Below are positions 43,108-51,545 of a stretch of DNA of 64,000 bases, in pieces. Within the stretch, counting starts at the first letter, position 1, and each line of letters starts with the position of its first letter. This DNA comes from JBPYFK01 sp051984675 (lineage in GTDB: Bacteria > Actinomycetota > Actinomycetes > Mycobacteriales > Pseudonocardiaceae). Both the position numbers and the translations under genes were made by a program. The notes beneath the pieces were generated by a model that saw only the letters and a program-made list of their open reading frames with translations, had not been told where the DNA came from and made no database searches. The stretch spans positions 111,391-175,390 of the forward strand of contig JBPYFK010000190.1 in assembly GCA_051984675.1 (NCBI GenBank). The letters run 5' to 3'.

Positions 43108-43135
43108 CACCGGTCGACCGTTATGCTCGGCGGCC

Positions 43136-43879
43136 GTGCTCGTGCTGCTCCCACCTTCCGAGACCAAGGCCGCCGGGGGTGACGGCCCGACGCTGGACCT
43201 CGACACGCTGTCCGCACCCGAACTGAACCCCACCCGCCGCAAGCTGATCGAGGCGCTGGTGACGCTCGCCGACGACGTCCCGGCCAGCCTGGCCGCCCTG
43301 GGACTTTCCGAGCGTCAGGCGCCCGAGGTGGAGCGCAACGCGGCGCTGTGGGACGCGCCGACCCGGCCGGCACTGGAGCGCTACACCGGCGTGCTCTACG
43401 ACGCCCTGGACGTCGGCTCGTTCACGGCTGCCGAGCGGCAGCGCGCCGACCGCCGGCTGGCGGTGGCCTCGGCCCTGTTCGGGCTGGCGCGTGGCGCCGA
43501 CATGATCCCCGCCTACCGGCTCTCCGGCGGGACGGCACTGCCCGGGGTCGGGCCGCTGCGCGGCCTGTGGCGTCCGGTGCTCGAACCGGTCCTCGCCGAC
43601 ACCACCGAACTGGTCGTGGACCTGCGCTCGGGCGCGTACGCGGCGCTGGCCCGGATTCCGCATGCGGTCACCGTGCGTGTGCTCTCCGAAGACGCCACCG
43701 GCGCACGCAAGGTGGTCAGCCACCACAACAAGGCGCACAAAGGGAAGCTGACGCGGGCACTGGCGAGCGCCGAAAGCGAACCAGCGACCGTGCCGGACGT
43801 ACTCCAGGTAGCCGCTGCGGCAGGACTGCGCATGGAGCGGGAAGGCCCACGTTCACTGGCCGTCCTCGTCGAAGCCTAG
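43136..43879 (+). CDS. YaaA/DUF328 peroxide-stress-type protein
   Basis: 247 residues from a GTG at 43136 (reads LVLLPPSETKAAGGDG). YaaA hallmarks: LLPPSETK near the start, ALERYTGVLYDALDVGSFTAAE, AYRLSGGTALPGVGPLRGLW, VVDLRSGAYAAL and HHNKAHKGKLTRAL at the end. E. coli YaaA lowers intracellular iron and protects DNA during peroxide stress. An upstream in-frame ATG at 43028 would read the VOC repeat in another frame and is not credible. Confidence 0.87.
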   Translation: MLVLLPPSETKAAGGDGPTLDLDTLSAPELNPTRRKLIEALVTLADDVPASLAALGLSERQAPEVERNAALWDAPTRPALERYTGVLYDALDVGSFTAAERQRADRRLAVASALFGLARGADMIPAYRLSGGTALPGVGPLRGLWRPVLEPVLADTTELVVDLRSGAYAALARIPHAVTVRVLSEDATGARKVVSHHNKAHKGKLTRALASAESEPATVPDVLQVAAAAGLRMEREGPRSLAVLVEA

Positions 43880-44204
43880 CCAGCTGAATCGATTTGTTTC
43901 GTCGAAGCGCCAAGACCGGCAAGAATATTGCAGTTGCCTACCAGTTTCGAAAGCAAGACCTTTTTCGAGAACAATTCGGTCAAGAACGCCCGTTCAGGGC
44001 AATCGAAAGCAGCCGCACGCACGCATCATGACCAGGTGAAACGTTTCGCCAGTTGCGATGCGATAAACATACGTTCTCTTGTCAGACAACGGGTTCCCTT
44101 CACAGCGTTTAACACTCAAGATTCGTCAATCAAAGGTAGGCAGTCGAGGTCACCGACAGCGACCGCGATCGGGGCCCACGAACGCCAGACTGGAAGGACT
44201 CACC
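43880..44204 (+). promoter_or_regulatory. AT-richer leader of the APC permease gene
   Basis: 325 bp without a gene and noticeably lower in GC than its surroundings. It contains GAAACGTTTC (44038-44047) and TTGTCA and TTTAACA-type hexamers, ending in the ribosome binding site GGAAGGA. I see no coding potential or recognisable riboswitch. Confidence 0.5.
44038..44047. promoter_or_regulatory. GAAACGTTTC palindrome, LacI-type operator candidate
   Basis: Perfect 10-bp palindrome (context GTGAAACGTTTCGC) resembling the central motif of LacI/CcpA-family operators. It is 158 bp upstream of the permease start. Confidence 0.35.
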
Positions 44205-45830
44205 GTGCCGCAGTCATCGCTTCAACAAGCAGCACCAGAGGCAGGGCCTCGCCTCAAACGGGACGTCGGGGTGCTGGGTCTGATGTTCTTCTCGCTGGGG
44301 TCGATCATCGGCTCCGGCTGGTTGCTCGGTGCGCTCACCGCAGCCAAAGCCGCAGGCCCAGCGTCCCTGCTGTCCTGGCTTCTCGCCGGGGTCATCGTGG
44401 TGATCCTGGCCCTCGTCCACGCCGAGCTCGGCGCCGCGTACCCGGGTGCCGGCGGTACGGCCCGCTACCCGAAGCTCGCCTTCGGTTCGCTGGCCGGATT
44501 CAGCGCCGGATGGGTCGGCTGGTTGCAGGCCGTGACGATCGCCCCGATCGAGGTGGAGGCGGCGCTGAGCTACCTCGACCACATCTACAAGGGGCTCGTC
44601 GATGACTCCGGCAATCTGACCTGGCCAATGGGGCTGGGCGTGGCCACGGCGCTGATGGCGGTGTTCACCATCATCAACCTCGTCGGCGTGCGGTGGCTGG
44701 CCGAGACGAACAACGTCACGGTGATCTGGAAGACAGCGGTGCCGATCGTGACCGTGATCGTGCTCGTCGCCGTCGCGTTCCACCCCGGAAACTTCAGCGC
44801 GGGTGGCGGTTTCGCGCCGTTCGGCGCGCACGGCGTGTTCGCGGCGCTGCCGCTGGGCGTGGTCTTCGCCATGCAGGGCTTTGAGCAGGCCGCCCAGATG
44901 GGTGGAGAGGCACGCCGGCCACACCGGGACCTGCCTCTCGCGATCATCGGTGCGGTACTCACCGGTACCGCGGTCTACATCGCACTGGAGATCGCCTTCG
45001 TCGGCGCTCTCGACCCCGGCAACCTGCTCCACGGGTGGAGCAACCCCATCTCCAAGGGCGACTTCGGACCGTACGCCGGGATCGCCTCCGGGCTGGGCCT
45101 GACCTGGCTGGCCGTGATCCTCTACATCGACGCGTTCATCTCGCCCGCCGGCACCGGTCTGATCTATCTGGGGACGTCGTCCCGGTTGTCCTACGCGATG
45201 GGTGACGAGCGGTTCCTGCCACGCGGCCTCACCCGGATCGGCAAGACCGGCATCCCGTGGGCCTCGGTCGTCCTGTCCTTCGTGGTCGGACTGGTCTGCC
45301 TGCTGCCGTTCCCGAGCTGGCAGAGCCTGGTCGGGCTGATCACTTCCGCGACGGTCATCATGTACGGCTTCGCGCCGATCACCCTGATGGCGCTGCGCAA
45401 GGCGGACCCGGACCGGAACCGCCCCTACCGGCTGCCGGCGGCCGAGGTGCTCGCGCCGCTGAGCTTCATCCTCGCCAACGAGATCATCTACTGGGCCGGC
45501 TGGTCCACCGACAGCAAGCTGCTGGTGTCCATCCTGATCGGCTACGTGATCTTCGCCGCGTACTACCCGTTCGGTCGGCGGCACACCCAGACGCCGCTGG
45601 ACCCGAAGTCGCTGGCCTGGGTGTTGCCCTGGTTCGCCGGCCTGGGCGTGATCTCCTACCTCGGCCAGTACGACGGGCAGAAGGTCATCCCGGAGTGGGT
45701 CGACCTGGCGGTCGTCGCCGCGTTCAGCCTGGTGATCTTCTACGCCGCCGTGCGGATGGCGTTGCCGAAGGCCAAGATCGCCGCCAACATCGAGGCGGCG
45801 CTCGCTTCGGACTCCATCGCCGCCGACTGA
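44205..45830 (+). CDS. APC-superfamily amino acid permease
   Basis: 541 residues from a GTG at 44205 (reads PQSSLQQAAPEAGPRLKRDVG, GGAAGGA upstream). Twelve or so membrane segments; the helix-1 unwound motif is GLMFFSLGSIIGSGWLLGAL, with GGTARYPKLAFGSLAGFSAGW following. Relatives are cation/amino-acid symporters. Substrate unknown. Ends at a strong bidirectional terminator. The long opposite-strand frame is a shadow. Confidence 0.88.
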   Translation: MPQSSLQQAAPEAGPRLKRDVGVLGLMFFSLGSIIGSGWLLGALTAAKAAGPASLLSWLLAGVIVVILALVHAELGAAYPGAGGTARYPKLAFGSLAGFSAGWVGWLQAVTIAPIEVEAALSYLDHIYKGLVDDSGNLTWPMGLGVATALMAVFTIINLVGVRWLAETNNVTVIWKTAVPIVTVIVLVAVAFHPGNFSAGGGFAPFGAHGVFAALPLGVVFAMQGFEQAAQMGGEARRPHRDLPLAIIGAVLTGTAVYIALEIAFVGALDPGNLLHGWSNPISKGDFGPYAGIASGLGLTWLAVILYIDAFISPAGTGLIYLGTSSRLSYAMGDERFLPRGLTRIGKTGIPWASVVLSFVVGLVCLLPFPSWQSLVGLITSATVIMYGFAPITLMALRKADPDRNRPYRLPAAEVLAPLSFILANEIIYWAGWSTDSKLLVSILIGYVIFAAYYPFGRRHTQTPLDPKSLAWVLPWFAGLGVISYLGQYDGQKVIPEWVDLAVVAAFSLVIFYAAVRMALPKAKIAANIEAALASDSIAAD

Positions 45831-45864
45831 CGGGCTGACGGCGAGAGAACTCGCATCGGCATCA

Positions 45865-45908
45865 GCAGTCCCCGTGACCTCCACCGACGAGGAGGTCACG
45901 GGGACTGC
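45865..45908. terminator. Bidirectional terminator, 18-bp perfect stem
   Basis: GCAGTCCCCGTGACCTCC (45865-45882) pairs perfectly with 45891-45908 around an 8-base loop, between the converging APC permease (stop 45830) and cysG (stop 45934). Confidence 0.85.
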
Positions 45909-45933
45909 TTCGCTGTCGTCTGGGTGCCGGGTC

Positions 45934-47154
45934 CTACCTCGGCCGCTGCTCGGGAGCCAGGGCGGCGACCGGCCCGATGACGATCACGGCCGGCGGCCGG
46001 ACTTCCTCGGCACGTACGGTCTCGGCGACCTCCGCGAGCGTGCTGCGCAGGGCACGCTGGCTTCCCGTCGTGCCTTCCTGGATCACGGCGACCGGGGTGT
46101 CCGCTGGGCGCCCGTTCTTGAGCAGCACGGTCGCGAACTCGTCGACGCGCTGCACCGCCATCATGAGCACCAAAGTTCCCCGCAGCCGTGCCAGCGCCGG
46201 CCAGTCCACAAGGGACCTCTCGTCGTCCGGGCCGACATGCCCGGACACGACGACGACCTCGTGCGCGACCCCCCGGTGGGTCACCGGCACGTCCGCCACC
46301 GCCGGCGCGGCGAAAGCGCTGGTGACGCCGGGGACGACGGTCACCGGCACGCCGGCTTCGGCGCACGCGAGCAGTTCCTCGAACCCCCGGCCGAACACGT
46401 AGGGGTCGCCGCCTTTGAGGCGCACCACGAACCGACCGGCCTGGGCGTGCTCGATCAGCGTCCGGTTGATGACGTCCTGGTTCGCGGCCCGACCGTAGGG
46501 AATCTTCGACGCGTCGATGACCTCGACGTGCTGGCCGAGTTCGTCGAGCAGCTCGCGCGGTGCCAGCCGGTCGGTGACGACGACGTCGGCTTTGGCCAGC
46601 AGGCGCCGACCGCGCACCGTGATCAGGTCGAGCGCGCCGGGACCGCCACCGACCAGGGCCACGCCCGGGGCCGGCGGCTCGGCGTGTTCGTCCACGACGC
46701 CACTGTGCATCGCTTCCAGCAGCGCATCCCGCACCGCGGCGGAGCGGCGAGGGCGCCCGCCCGCGAGGACTCCCAGCAACAGCCCTTCATGCTCGGCCAC
46801 CGCCGGCGTGACCGCGCTGCCCTGGGTCGCGTCGTCGGAGCGGACGCAGAACACCCGCCGCCGCTGCGCTTCGGCTCCGACGGCGGCGTTGACCGCCGCG
46901 TCCGAGGCCGCCGCCACGGCGTACCAGGCGCCGTCGAGGTCGCCGTCGGCATAGCCGCGGCGGTGCCAGGTGATCTCACCGGCGTCGGCCATCGCCTCCA
47001 CCGCAGGCGTGGCCTGCGGAGCGACGACCTCGACCAGCGCCCCCGCGCCGACCAGCCTGGGCAGGCGGCGTTGTGCGACGGTGCCCGCGCCGACAACGAC
47101 GACGCGGCGACCGGTGAGGTCGAGTCCGGCAAGGTAGTGATGTTCAGCGTGCAT
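45934..47154 (-). CDS. cysG: Siroheme synthase-like fusion: precorrin-2 dehydrogenase plus uroporphyrinogen-III methyltransferase
   Basis: 406 residues from the ATG at 47154 (MHAEHHYLAGLDL). N-terminal Met8-type dehydrogenase (GRRVVVVGAGTVAQRRLPRL, then GEITWHRRGYADGDLDGAWY); C-terminal SUMT methylase (VALVGGGPGALDLITVRGRR, VIDASKIPYGRAANQ, LKGGDPYVFGRGFEELLACA). Gives precorrin-2 for both siroheme and cobalamin. Overlaps the cbiX stop by 11 bp. Last gene of the riboswitch-led cobH-cbiX-cysG unit. Confidence 0.93.
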   Translation of the reverse strand: MHAEHHYLAGLDLTGRRVVVVGAGTVAQRRLPRLVGAGALVEVVAPQATPAVEAMADAGEITWHRRGYADGDLDGAWYAVAAASDAAVNAAVGAEAQRRRVFCVRSDDATQGSAVTPAVAEHEGLLLGVLAGGRPRRSAAVRDALLEAMHSGVVDEHAEPPAPGVALVGGGPGALDLITVRGRRLLAKADVVVTDRLAPRELLDELGQHVEVIDASKIPYGRAANQDVINRTLIEHAQAGRFVVRLKGGDPYVFGRGFEELLACAEAGVPVTVVPGVTSAFAAPAVADVPVTHRGVAHEVVVVSGHVGPDDERSLVDWPALARLRGTLVLMMAVQRVDEFATVLLKNGRPADTPVAVIQEGTTGSQRALRSTLAEVAETVRAEEVRPPAVIVIGPVAALAPEQRPR

Positions 47155-48070
47155 GGCCGTGAGCGTGTCCGTGTCCATGACCGTGGCCGGTCGGGTCGTC
47201 GGGGTGATGGTGCGGCGTCTGCGGCGCACCGAGCTTGTCTTCGAAGCCGGGCAGGAGCACCCGGTAGGCACAAGTGTCGCAGTTCATGCGGATGTCGCCG
47301 TGCTGTGCCTCGTGGTAGCGCTCGACGACGAGGTCCGCGAGCGCGTCGCAGTCCCCCAGGTAGTCCGCCACCACGACGTCGATATCCGATGTGGACCGTC
47401 CATAGTGAACGGATTGTTCGACGACCCGCTGCGGGAGCACACCGTCGAACAGGAAGTACGGCACGACGACGACTTTCGTGGGGGTGGCACCGCCGCTGGC
47501 CGCGAGCCGTCGCACGCGCTCCAGGCCACTTGGGACATCCGGCGGGGCGAGCGAGACGAACGCGGTCTCGACGAAGTCGAAGCCTCCGGTCTCCTGCAGC
47601 AGCCGGGACATCTTGCACACCTCGGCGTTGGCGTCCGGGTCGGTGGAACCCCGGCCCACCAGCAGGACGGCCGTGTCGGCCCACTGGTCCCGGGGAACCA
47701 CTGCCGCGATGCGTTCGCTGAGGATCTCCAGCAGGATCGGGTGCGGGCCGAGCGGGCGGCCGAAGGCGTAGGAGGTGCCGGGGTTGCGGCGCACCTCCCG
47801 CTCCAGCGCCGCCGGGATGTCGCCCTTGCCGTGCCCGGCGGCTACCAGCACCAGCGGCACGGCGACCAGCCGGCGGTGCCCGCGCTCGACGAGATCGGAG
47901 TAGATCTCGGTCACGGCGGGCGCGGAGAGCTCGATGAAGCCGCCGGCCACGTCCGCGCCGGCGCCCGCCATCCGGGCGCGCAGCCGGTCGATGAAGGCGT
48001 GGAACTCCGCCACCCCACCATCGTCGACGGTGCCGTGGCCCACGACCAGCAGTGGCTGCGGTTCGATCAC
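47144..48070 (-). CDS. cbiX: Sirohydrochlorin cobaltochelatase (CbiX-type) with His-rich tail
   Basis: Inserts Co2+ into sirohydrochlorin, the entry step of the early-cobalt route. 308 residues from a GTG at 48070 (GGAGGG 8 bp upstream). Two CbiX-like halves: LLVVGHGTVDDGGVAEFHAF and AVLLVGRGSTDPDANAEV, with metal-ligand His in PLVLVAAGHGKGDIPAAL. The C-terminus has MNCDTCAYRVLLPGFEDKLG and a His/Gly tail (HGHGHGHAHGHAR), a likely metal store. Overlaps cobH by 4 bp and cysG by 11 bp. Ferrochelatase-like use is less likely given the cob context. Confidence 0.9.
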   Translation of the reverse strand: MIEPQPLLVVGHGTVDDGGVAEFHAFIDRLRARMAGAGADVAGGFIELSAPAVTEIYSDLVERGHRRLVAVPLVLVAAGHGKGDIPAALEREVRRNPGTSYAFGRPLGPHPILLEILSERIAAVVPRDQWADTAVLLVGRGSTDPDANAEVCKMSRLLQETGGFDFVETAFVSLAPPDVPSGLERVRRLAASGGATPTKVVVVPYFLFDGVLPQRVVEQSVHYGRSTSDIDVVVADYLGDCDALADLVVERYHEAQHGDIRMNCDTCAYRVLLPGFEDKLGAPQTPHHHPDDPTGHGHGHGHAHGHAR

Positions 48071-48711
48071 CGAGACCCTCCAGATTCGTCGTCCTGGGAT
48101 GTGCCTTCTTGGGAATCGTCGAAGTACAGAAGCGCGTTCACCGCGGCGGAAGCGATCCCCGCCCCGCCCCGCTCGGTCAGCGTGCTCACCGCCGGCAGGC
48201 CGCTGCGGCGCAGTTCGGCTTTGGACTCCATGGCTCCAACGAACCCCACCGGAACCCCGACCACCAGCGCCGGACGCACCTGGTCCCGCTGGGCCAGGCG
48301 CAGCAACTCCTCCAGTGCGGTAGGCGCATTGCCGATCGCCCACACCGCCCCGTCCGGGTACTTGGCGGCGGCCAACCGGACGCCGGCCGCCGAGCGGGTC
48401 AGACCGTCGGCGGCGAGGTCGGCGACGCCGGGCACGTCGAGCCCGACGGTCGCGGGCCGGGCGGTGACGCCGGCAGCGACCATGCGCACGTCGGTGACCA
48501 GCGGCGCGCCGCCGAGCAGGGCCGCCCGACCGGCCGCGAGCGCGGCCTCGTCAGCGACGACCTCGCCGATGAAGGTGGGGTCGGCGGTGGTGTGCACGAT
48601 GCGCTCGACGATCGCACGAGTCAGCGGCGGCAAGTACGCGAAGTCAGCACGGGATCGCATGATCCGGTACGACTCGACCTCGATGGGGTGAATTTGGCGT
48701 CGCCCGGTCAC
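48067..48711 (-). CDS. cobH: Precorrin-8X methylmutase
   Basis: Moves a methyl from C11 to C12 to give hydrogenobyrinate (cobyrinate in the cobalt form). 214 residues from the GTG at 48711, which shares bases with the stop of an 18-codon ORF (GTGA). The catalytic His is in IVERIVHTTADPTF (His40). Family blocks LVTDVRMVAAGV, PDGAVWAIGNAPTALEELLRL and PVGFVGAMESKAEL are intact. First full gene after the cobalamin riboswitch. Confidence 0.93.
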   Translation of the reverse strand: MTGRRQIHPIEVESYRIMRSRADFAYLPPLTRAIVERIVHTTADPTFIGEVVADEAALAAGRAALLGGAPLVTDVRMVAAGVTARPATVGLDVPGVADLAADGLTRSAAGVRLAAAKYPDGAVWAIGNAPTALEELLRLAQRDQVRPALVVGVPVGFVGAMESKAELRRSGLPAVSTLTERGGAGIASAAVNALLYFDDSQEGTSQDDESGGSR

Positions 48712-48764
48712 GGGGAGTCCGCCATCGTCGCGGGCCGTTCAGCGGCCGGGTAGCGCAGCGTCAC
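48708..48764 (-). CDS. 18-codon ORF between riboswitch and cobH
   Basis: GTG at 48764 with AGGAGG 8 bases upstream, the best ribosome binding site in this neighbourhood. Reads VTLRYPAAERPATMADSP then TGA. Its stop overlaps the cobH start as GTGA, so cobH would be translationally coupled to it. No family is recognisable. It may be a leader peptide or a truncated relic of a cob gene. Confidence 0.55.
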   Translation of the reverse strand: MTLRYPAAERPATMADSP

Positions 48765-48831
48765 GTGCTGGACCTCCTGGGTTGTCCCGCCCGAGGGGCT
48801 CAGGTCGGGCGCGCCGCGGCCCGGCGCGCCG

Positions 48832-48999
48832 CCAGCCTGGAGTGTCCTGACTCCCGGATCGCAGCGGGTACTCCCCATTCGTGCACGCTCCGCCACCTTC
48901 CAGCCTGGCTCGGCCGTGGCGGCGCAGCAGGGGAGGCGCTCCTCGGTCACAGTGGCGGGACCGTCCCGGATTCGCACCGGGTTCCTCCAGCACCGGCCG
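48832..48999 (-). ncRNA. Cobalamin riboswitch upstream of cobH-cbiX-cysG
   Basis: On the minus strand it shows the AdoCbl aptamer signature: GGTGC ... GAACCCGGTGCGAATCCGGG, then CGCCACTGTGACC (the B12-box-adjacent GCCACTG), and the terminal box GGGAGTCAGGACACTC. Expression platform hairpins (GGCGCGCC self-pair near 48809-48831 and a CCCGAC/CGGGCGGG stem) follow before AGGAGG at 48772-48777. It would shut off translation or transcription when adenosylcobalamin is abundant. The rest of 49000-49318 shows no gene. Confidence 0.9.
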
Positions 49000-49318
49000 C
49001 GTTATCCTCGCCTTCCCGTGCACGGCGGGTCAATTCGGGCACGCCCGCACGGCTGCCGGCGAGCAGCGAAAACGGCCGTCACGCGGCGAAGACGCACGGA
49101 ATGTGAGACGTGTCGCGGCGACCGCCGGCGCCGCGACGCGCATGACCGACAGCGACCCGTCGACGACGGCGGGCGATCCCGGACATCACCTCAGGACCGG
49201 GTAACGACCCGTCCGCGATTCCTGCGATTGCTTCGCTGAACTTCCGATCGTCGCTGGCTGGGCGCATCCTGGAAGCTGACGACCACGAGTGTGGTGACAG
49301 CCAACGGGGGAGGCGGCC

Positions 49319-49588
49319 ATGACCCAGACCAAGACACTCACCTTGAACGTGCAGGTCGTCGAGGCAGGGACGAAAACCACGGCGGACGTCAGCATGACCA
49401 CCGCCAGCGGGCGGGCGCTGCACGGCCACGGCAGCGCCCGCAGGCACCCGGACGACCCGAGCCTGCCGCAGGTCGGCGACGAGATCGCGGAGGCCCGTGC
49501 GCTGTCCGAACTGGCGCACAAACTGCTGGATATCGCCGCACACGAACTCGGTGACCAGCTGCACCGCCGGGTGAACCTGCCGGCCTGA
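49319..49588 (+). CDS. DUF1876 (dsRBD-like fold) protein
   Basis: 89 residues with GGGGGAGG upstream of the ATG. KTLTLNVQVVEAGTKTTADV followed by ALHGHGSARRHPDDPSLPQV and a last helix (EIAEARALSELAHKLLDIAA) is the DUF1876 pattern common in actinobacteria, some of them dormancy- or stress-linked. It lies alone on the plus strand inside the cobalamin block. Its TGA is directly abutted by the TCA (TGA on minus) of the ferredoxin, forming TGATCA. Confidence 0.87.
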   Translation: MTQTKTLTLNVQVVEAGTKTTADVSMTTASGRALHGHGSARRHPDDPSLPQVGDEIAEARALSELAHKLLDIAAHELGDQLHRRVNLPA

Positions 49589-49783
49589 TCAACGCGCCGG
49601 GGACAGGAGTTCGATGGCGTCTGCGGGGCAGATCTCGACGCATTCGCCGCACGCCGTGCACTGTTCCGCGATCACGCGGGGGCGGCCCGGAGCGGGCCGG
49701 AGCGCGTGTTCGGGGCATGTCAGCAGGCATGCCCCGCACGCGGTGCAGGCCGAACTGATGGTCAGCGGCTCAGCCGGGCACAT
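49589..49783 (-). CDS. 2[4Fe-4S] ferredoxin
   Basis: 64 residues from the ATG at 49783. Two CxxCxxCxxxCP clusters: CTACGACLLTCP and CTACGECVEICP. It overlaps the cbiG-cobJ stop by 14 bp, so it belongs to the same transcript. Likely electron donor to a cobalamin-pathway step (for example cobalt reduction or the missing precorrin-6A reduction). The specific partner is inference. Confidence 0.9.
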   Translation of the reverse strand: MCPAEPLTISSACTACGACLLTCPEHALRPAPGRPRVIAEQCTACGECVEICPADAIELLSPAR

Positions 49784-51545
49784 CCGAATGCTCCATCCAC
49801 CGGTAACCACGCGGGGTGACCATTCGGCCACCGACCATTGTGGACTGTGACGAGCCGGCGACGACCGTCGTGTACATGTCGACCTCGGCCGGGTCGAAAT
49901 CGGAGATCGGCGCGATCCACACCCGCTGGTCGTCACGCTCGGCCTGGCGCACGGCACCCACCGGCGTCGTCGCGGGGCGATGCTCGGCGAGGATCTCCAG
50001 CGCGCGAGCGAGCTGCCAGTCACGCTGACCCGACCGGGGATTGTAGAAGCACACGACCAGGTCGCTCTCGGCCGCCGCGCGCACTCGCCGCTCGATGATC
50101 TCCCACGGGGTGTGCAGGTCGGACAGGCTGATCAGGGCGTGATCGTGCCCGAGAGGGGCGCCGAGCAGCGCCGATGCGGCCAGCGCCGCCGTGACCCCGG
50201 GTACCGCGACGACCTCGATCCCCGCTCCGGCCTTCTCCAGAGCGGGACTGGCCATGGCGTAGATGCCCGCGTCACCCGAGCCGATCAGCGCGACCGCCCG
50301 CCCCGACTCGGCCAGCGCGACCGCTTCGGCAGCCCGCTGCTCCTCCTGCCCCAGCCCGGTGGCGCGCACTTCGACACCAGGTCGCAGCAGGTGCCGCACC
50401 TGCTGCACGTACTGGTCGAGCCCGACGACGACGGACGCGCGACGCAGCTCGTCCTCGGCTCGTCCGGTGCGCAGATCCTTCGCACCGGGACCTAGACCGA
50501 TGATCGCCAGCCGGCCGGTGGGAAGCATCCGCGCCGCCGCGACGGTGACGTTGTCACCCTTGAGCTTGCCCACCGCCAGCTCCACCCGGCCGTCGCCAGC
50601 GGACGCCGTGGCCAGCTCTCCGGCGGCGTGCAGGGCGGCCGCTTCCGCGACACTCGGTGTGCCGATCTCGGCTCGCACCACCTCGCTCGGGTTGGGGACC
50701 TCCACCGCGGCGAGGACCTCCGGCGGGTAGTCGAGCAGCGGCAGCACACCCCCGTCCGCCGAGTGCCAGAACCCATGATCCTGGATTGCCTCGACAATGC
50801 CCCGCTCCCCGGCTTTCCGGTCGACGGTGGCGAAAGCGCGCACGGCGCGCGGGTCCAGGCCGTGCTCCTCGTCGAGGCTGGCCAGCAGCCGGGTCACGGC
50901 GGTCCGGGACACGTCACTGGCCGAGCCGACGCCGACGACCAGCGTGCGCGGGATGATCCGAAGCGTGTTGCCCTGGTCCGGCCCGCTCGGCCGGCGGTCG
51001 TCCAGCACGATCGTCCACACTGGATCGTCGGCGTCCGCCGAGACGTTCGGCGGCAGCGCCGGCAGCGGGAAGCCGTACGGGTTCACCAGCCGGACCGGTT
51101 CTCCGTCGAGTACCGCGACACCGCAGGCCGCGAGGTCGCCGTCAACCGAAGCGTCGAGCTGCTCGACGACGGCGTCCAGCGGCGTCACGCCCGTTGTGTC
51201 CGACGCGGTGGTCACGACCGGGGTCGCGCCGAGCACGTCCGCGACCTGCGTGGCGAGCGCGTTGGCGCCGCCGGCGTGCCCGCCGGCGAGCGCGACCGCG
51301 AACCGGCACGCCTCGTCCACGCACACCACGCCGGGGTCAGTCTGCTTGTCCCGCAGCAACCCCGCGATCAGCCGCACGGTGGCGCCGGTGGCCAGGAAGA
51401 CCACCGCCGCGTCCAGGCGCGGCCACATCCGGTGCAGGGCGGGCCCGATCGGGCCGTCGGAGGTGACGGCGTCCGGTCCCAGACGCGCCGCGAGCTCCGA
51501 CGCCGCGCGCCGACCCGACGCGGTCACGGCGAACAGGCCGATCAC
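49770..51545 (-). CDS. CbiG-CobJ fusion: cobalt-precorrin-5A hydrolase plus precorrin-3B C17-methyltransferase
   Basis: 591 residues. Residues 1-335 are CbiG-like (FLATGATVRLIAGLLRDKQT, CRFAVALAGGHAGGANALA, LVVGVGSASDVSRTAVTRLL, HSADGGVLPLLDYPPE), which opens the delta-lactone and releases acetaldehyde. Residues 345-591 are CobJ/CbiH (AIIGLGPGAKDLRTG, GSGDAGIYAMASPAL, VVCFYNPRSGQRDWQL, VDMYTTVVAGSSQSTMV), the ring-contraction methylase. Fusion of these two consecutive enzymes is known from some actinobacteria. The CbiG half shows the pathway is the early-cobalt type. Overlaps cobL by 4 bp. Confidence 0.92.
   Translation of the reverse strand: MIGLFAVTASGRRAASELAARLGPDAVTSDGPIGPALHRMWPRLDAAVVFLATGATVRLIAGLLRDKQTDPGVVCVDEACRFAVALAGGHAGGANALATQVADVLGATPVVTTASDTTGVTPLDAVVEQLDASVDGDLAACGVAVLDGEPVRLVNPYGFPLPALPPNVSADADDPVWTIVLDDRRPSGPDQGNTLRIIPRTLVVGVGSASDVSRTAVTRLLASLDEEHGLDPRAVRAFATVDRKAGERGIVEAIQDHGFWHSADGGVLPLLDYPPEVLAAVEVPNPSEVVRAEIGTPSVAEAAALHAAGELATASAGDGRVELAVGKLKGDNVTVAAARMLPTGRLAIIGLGPGAKDLRTGRAEDELRRASVVVGLDQYVQQVRHLLRPGVEVRATGLGQEEQRAAEAVALAESGRAVALIGSGDAGIYAMASPALEKAGAGIEVVAVPGVTAALAASALLGAPLGHDHALISLSDLHTPWEIIERRVRAAAESDLVVCFYNPRSGQRDWQLARALEILAEHRPATTPVGAVRQAERDDQRVWIAPISDFDPAEVDMYTTVVAGSSQSTMVGGRMVTPRGYRWMEHSDVPG

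Noticed and set aside
43028..43135. N-terminal Lys/Pro repeat extension of YaaA from an ATG at 43028.
   Set aside because: It reads the VOC repeat in another frame. YaaA family proteins begin at LVLLPPSETK, reached by the GTG at 43136.
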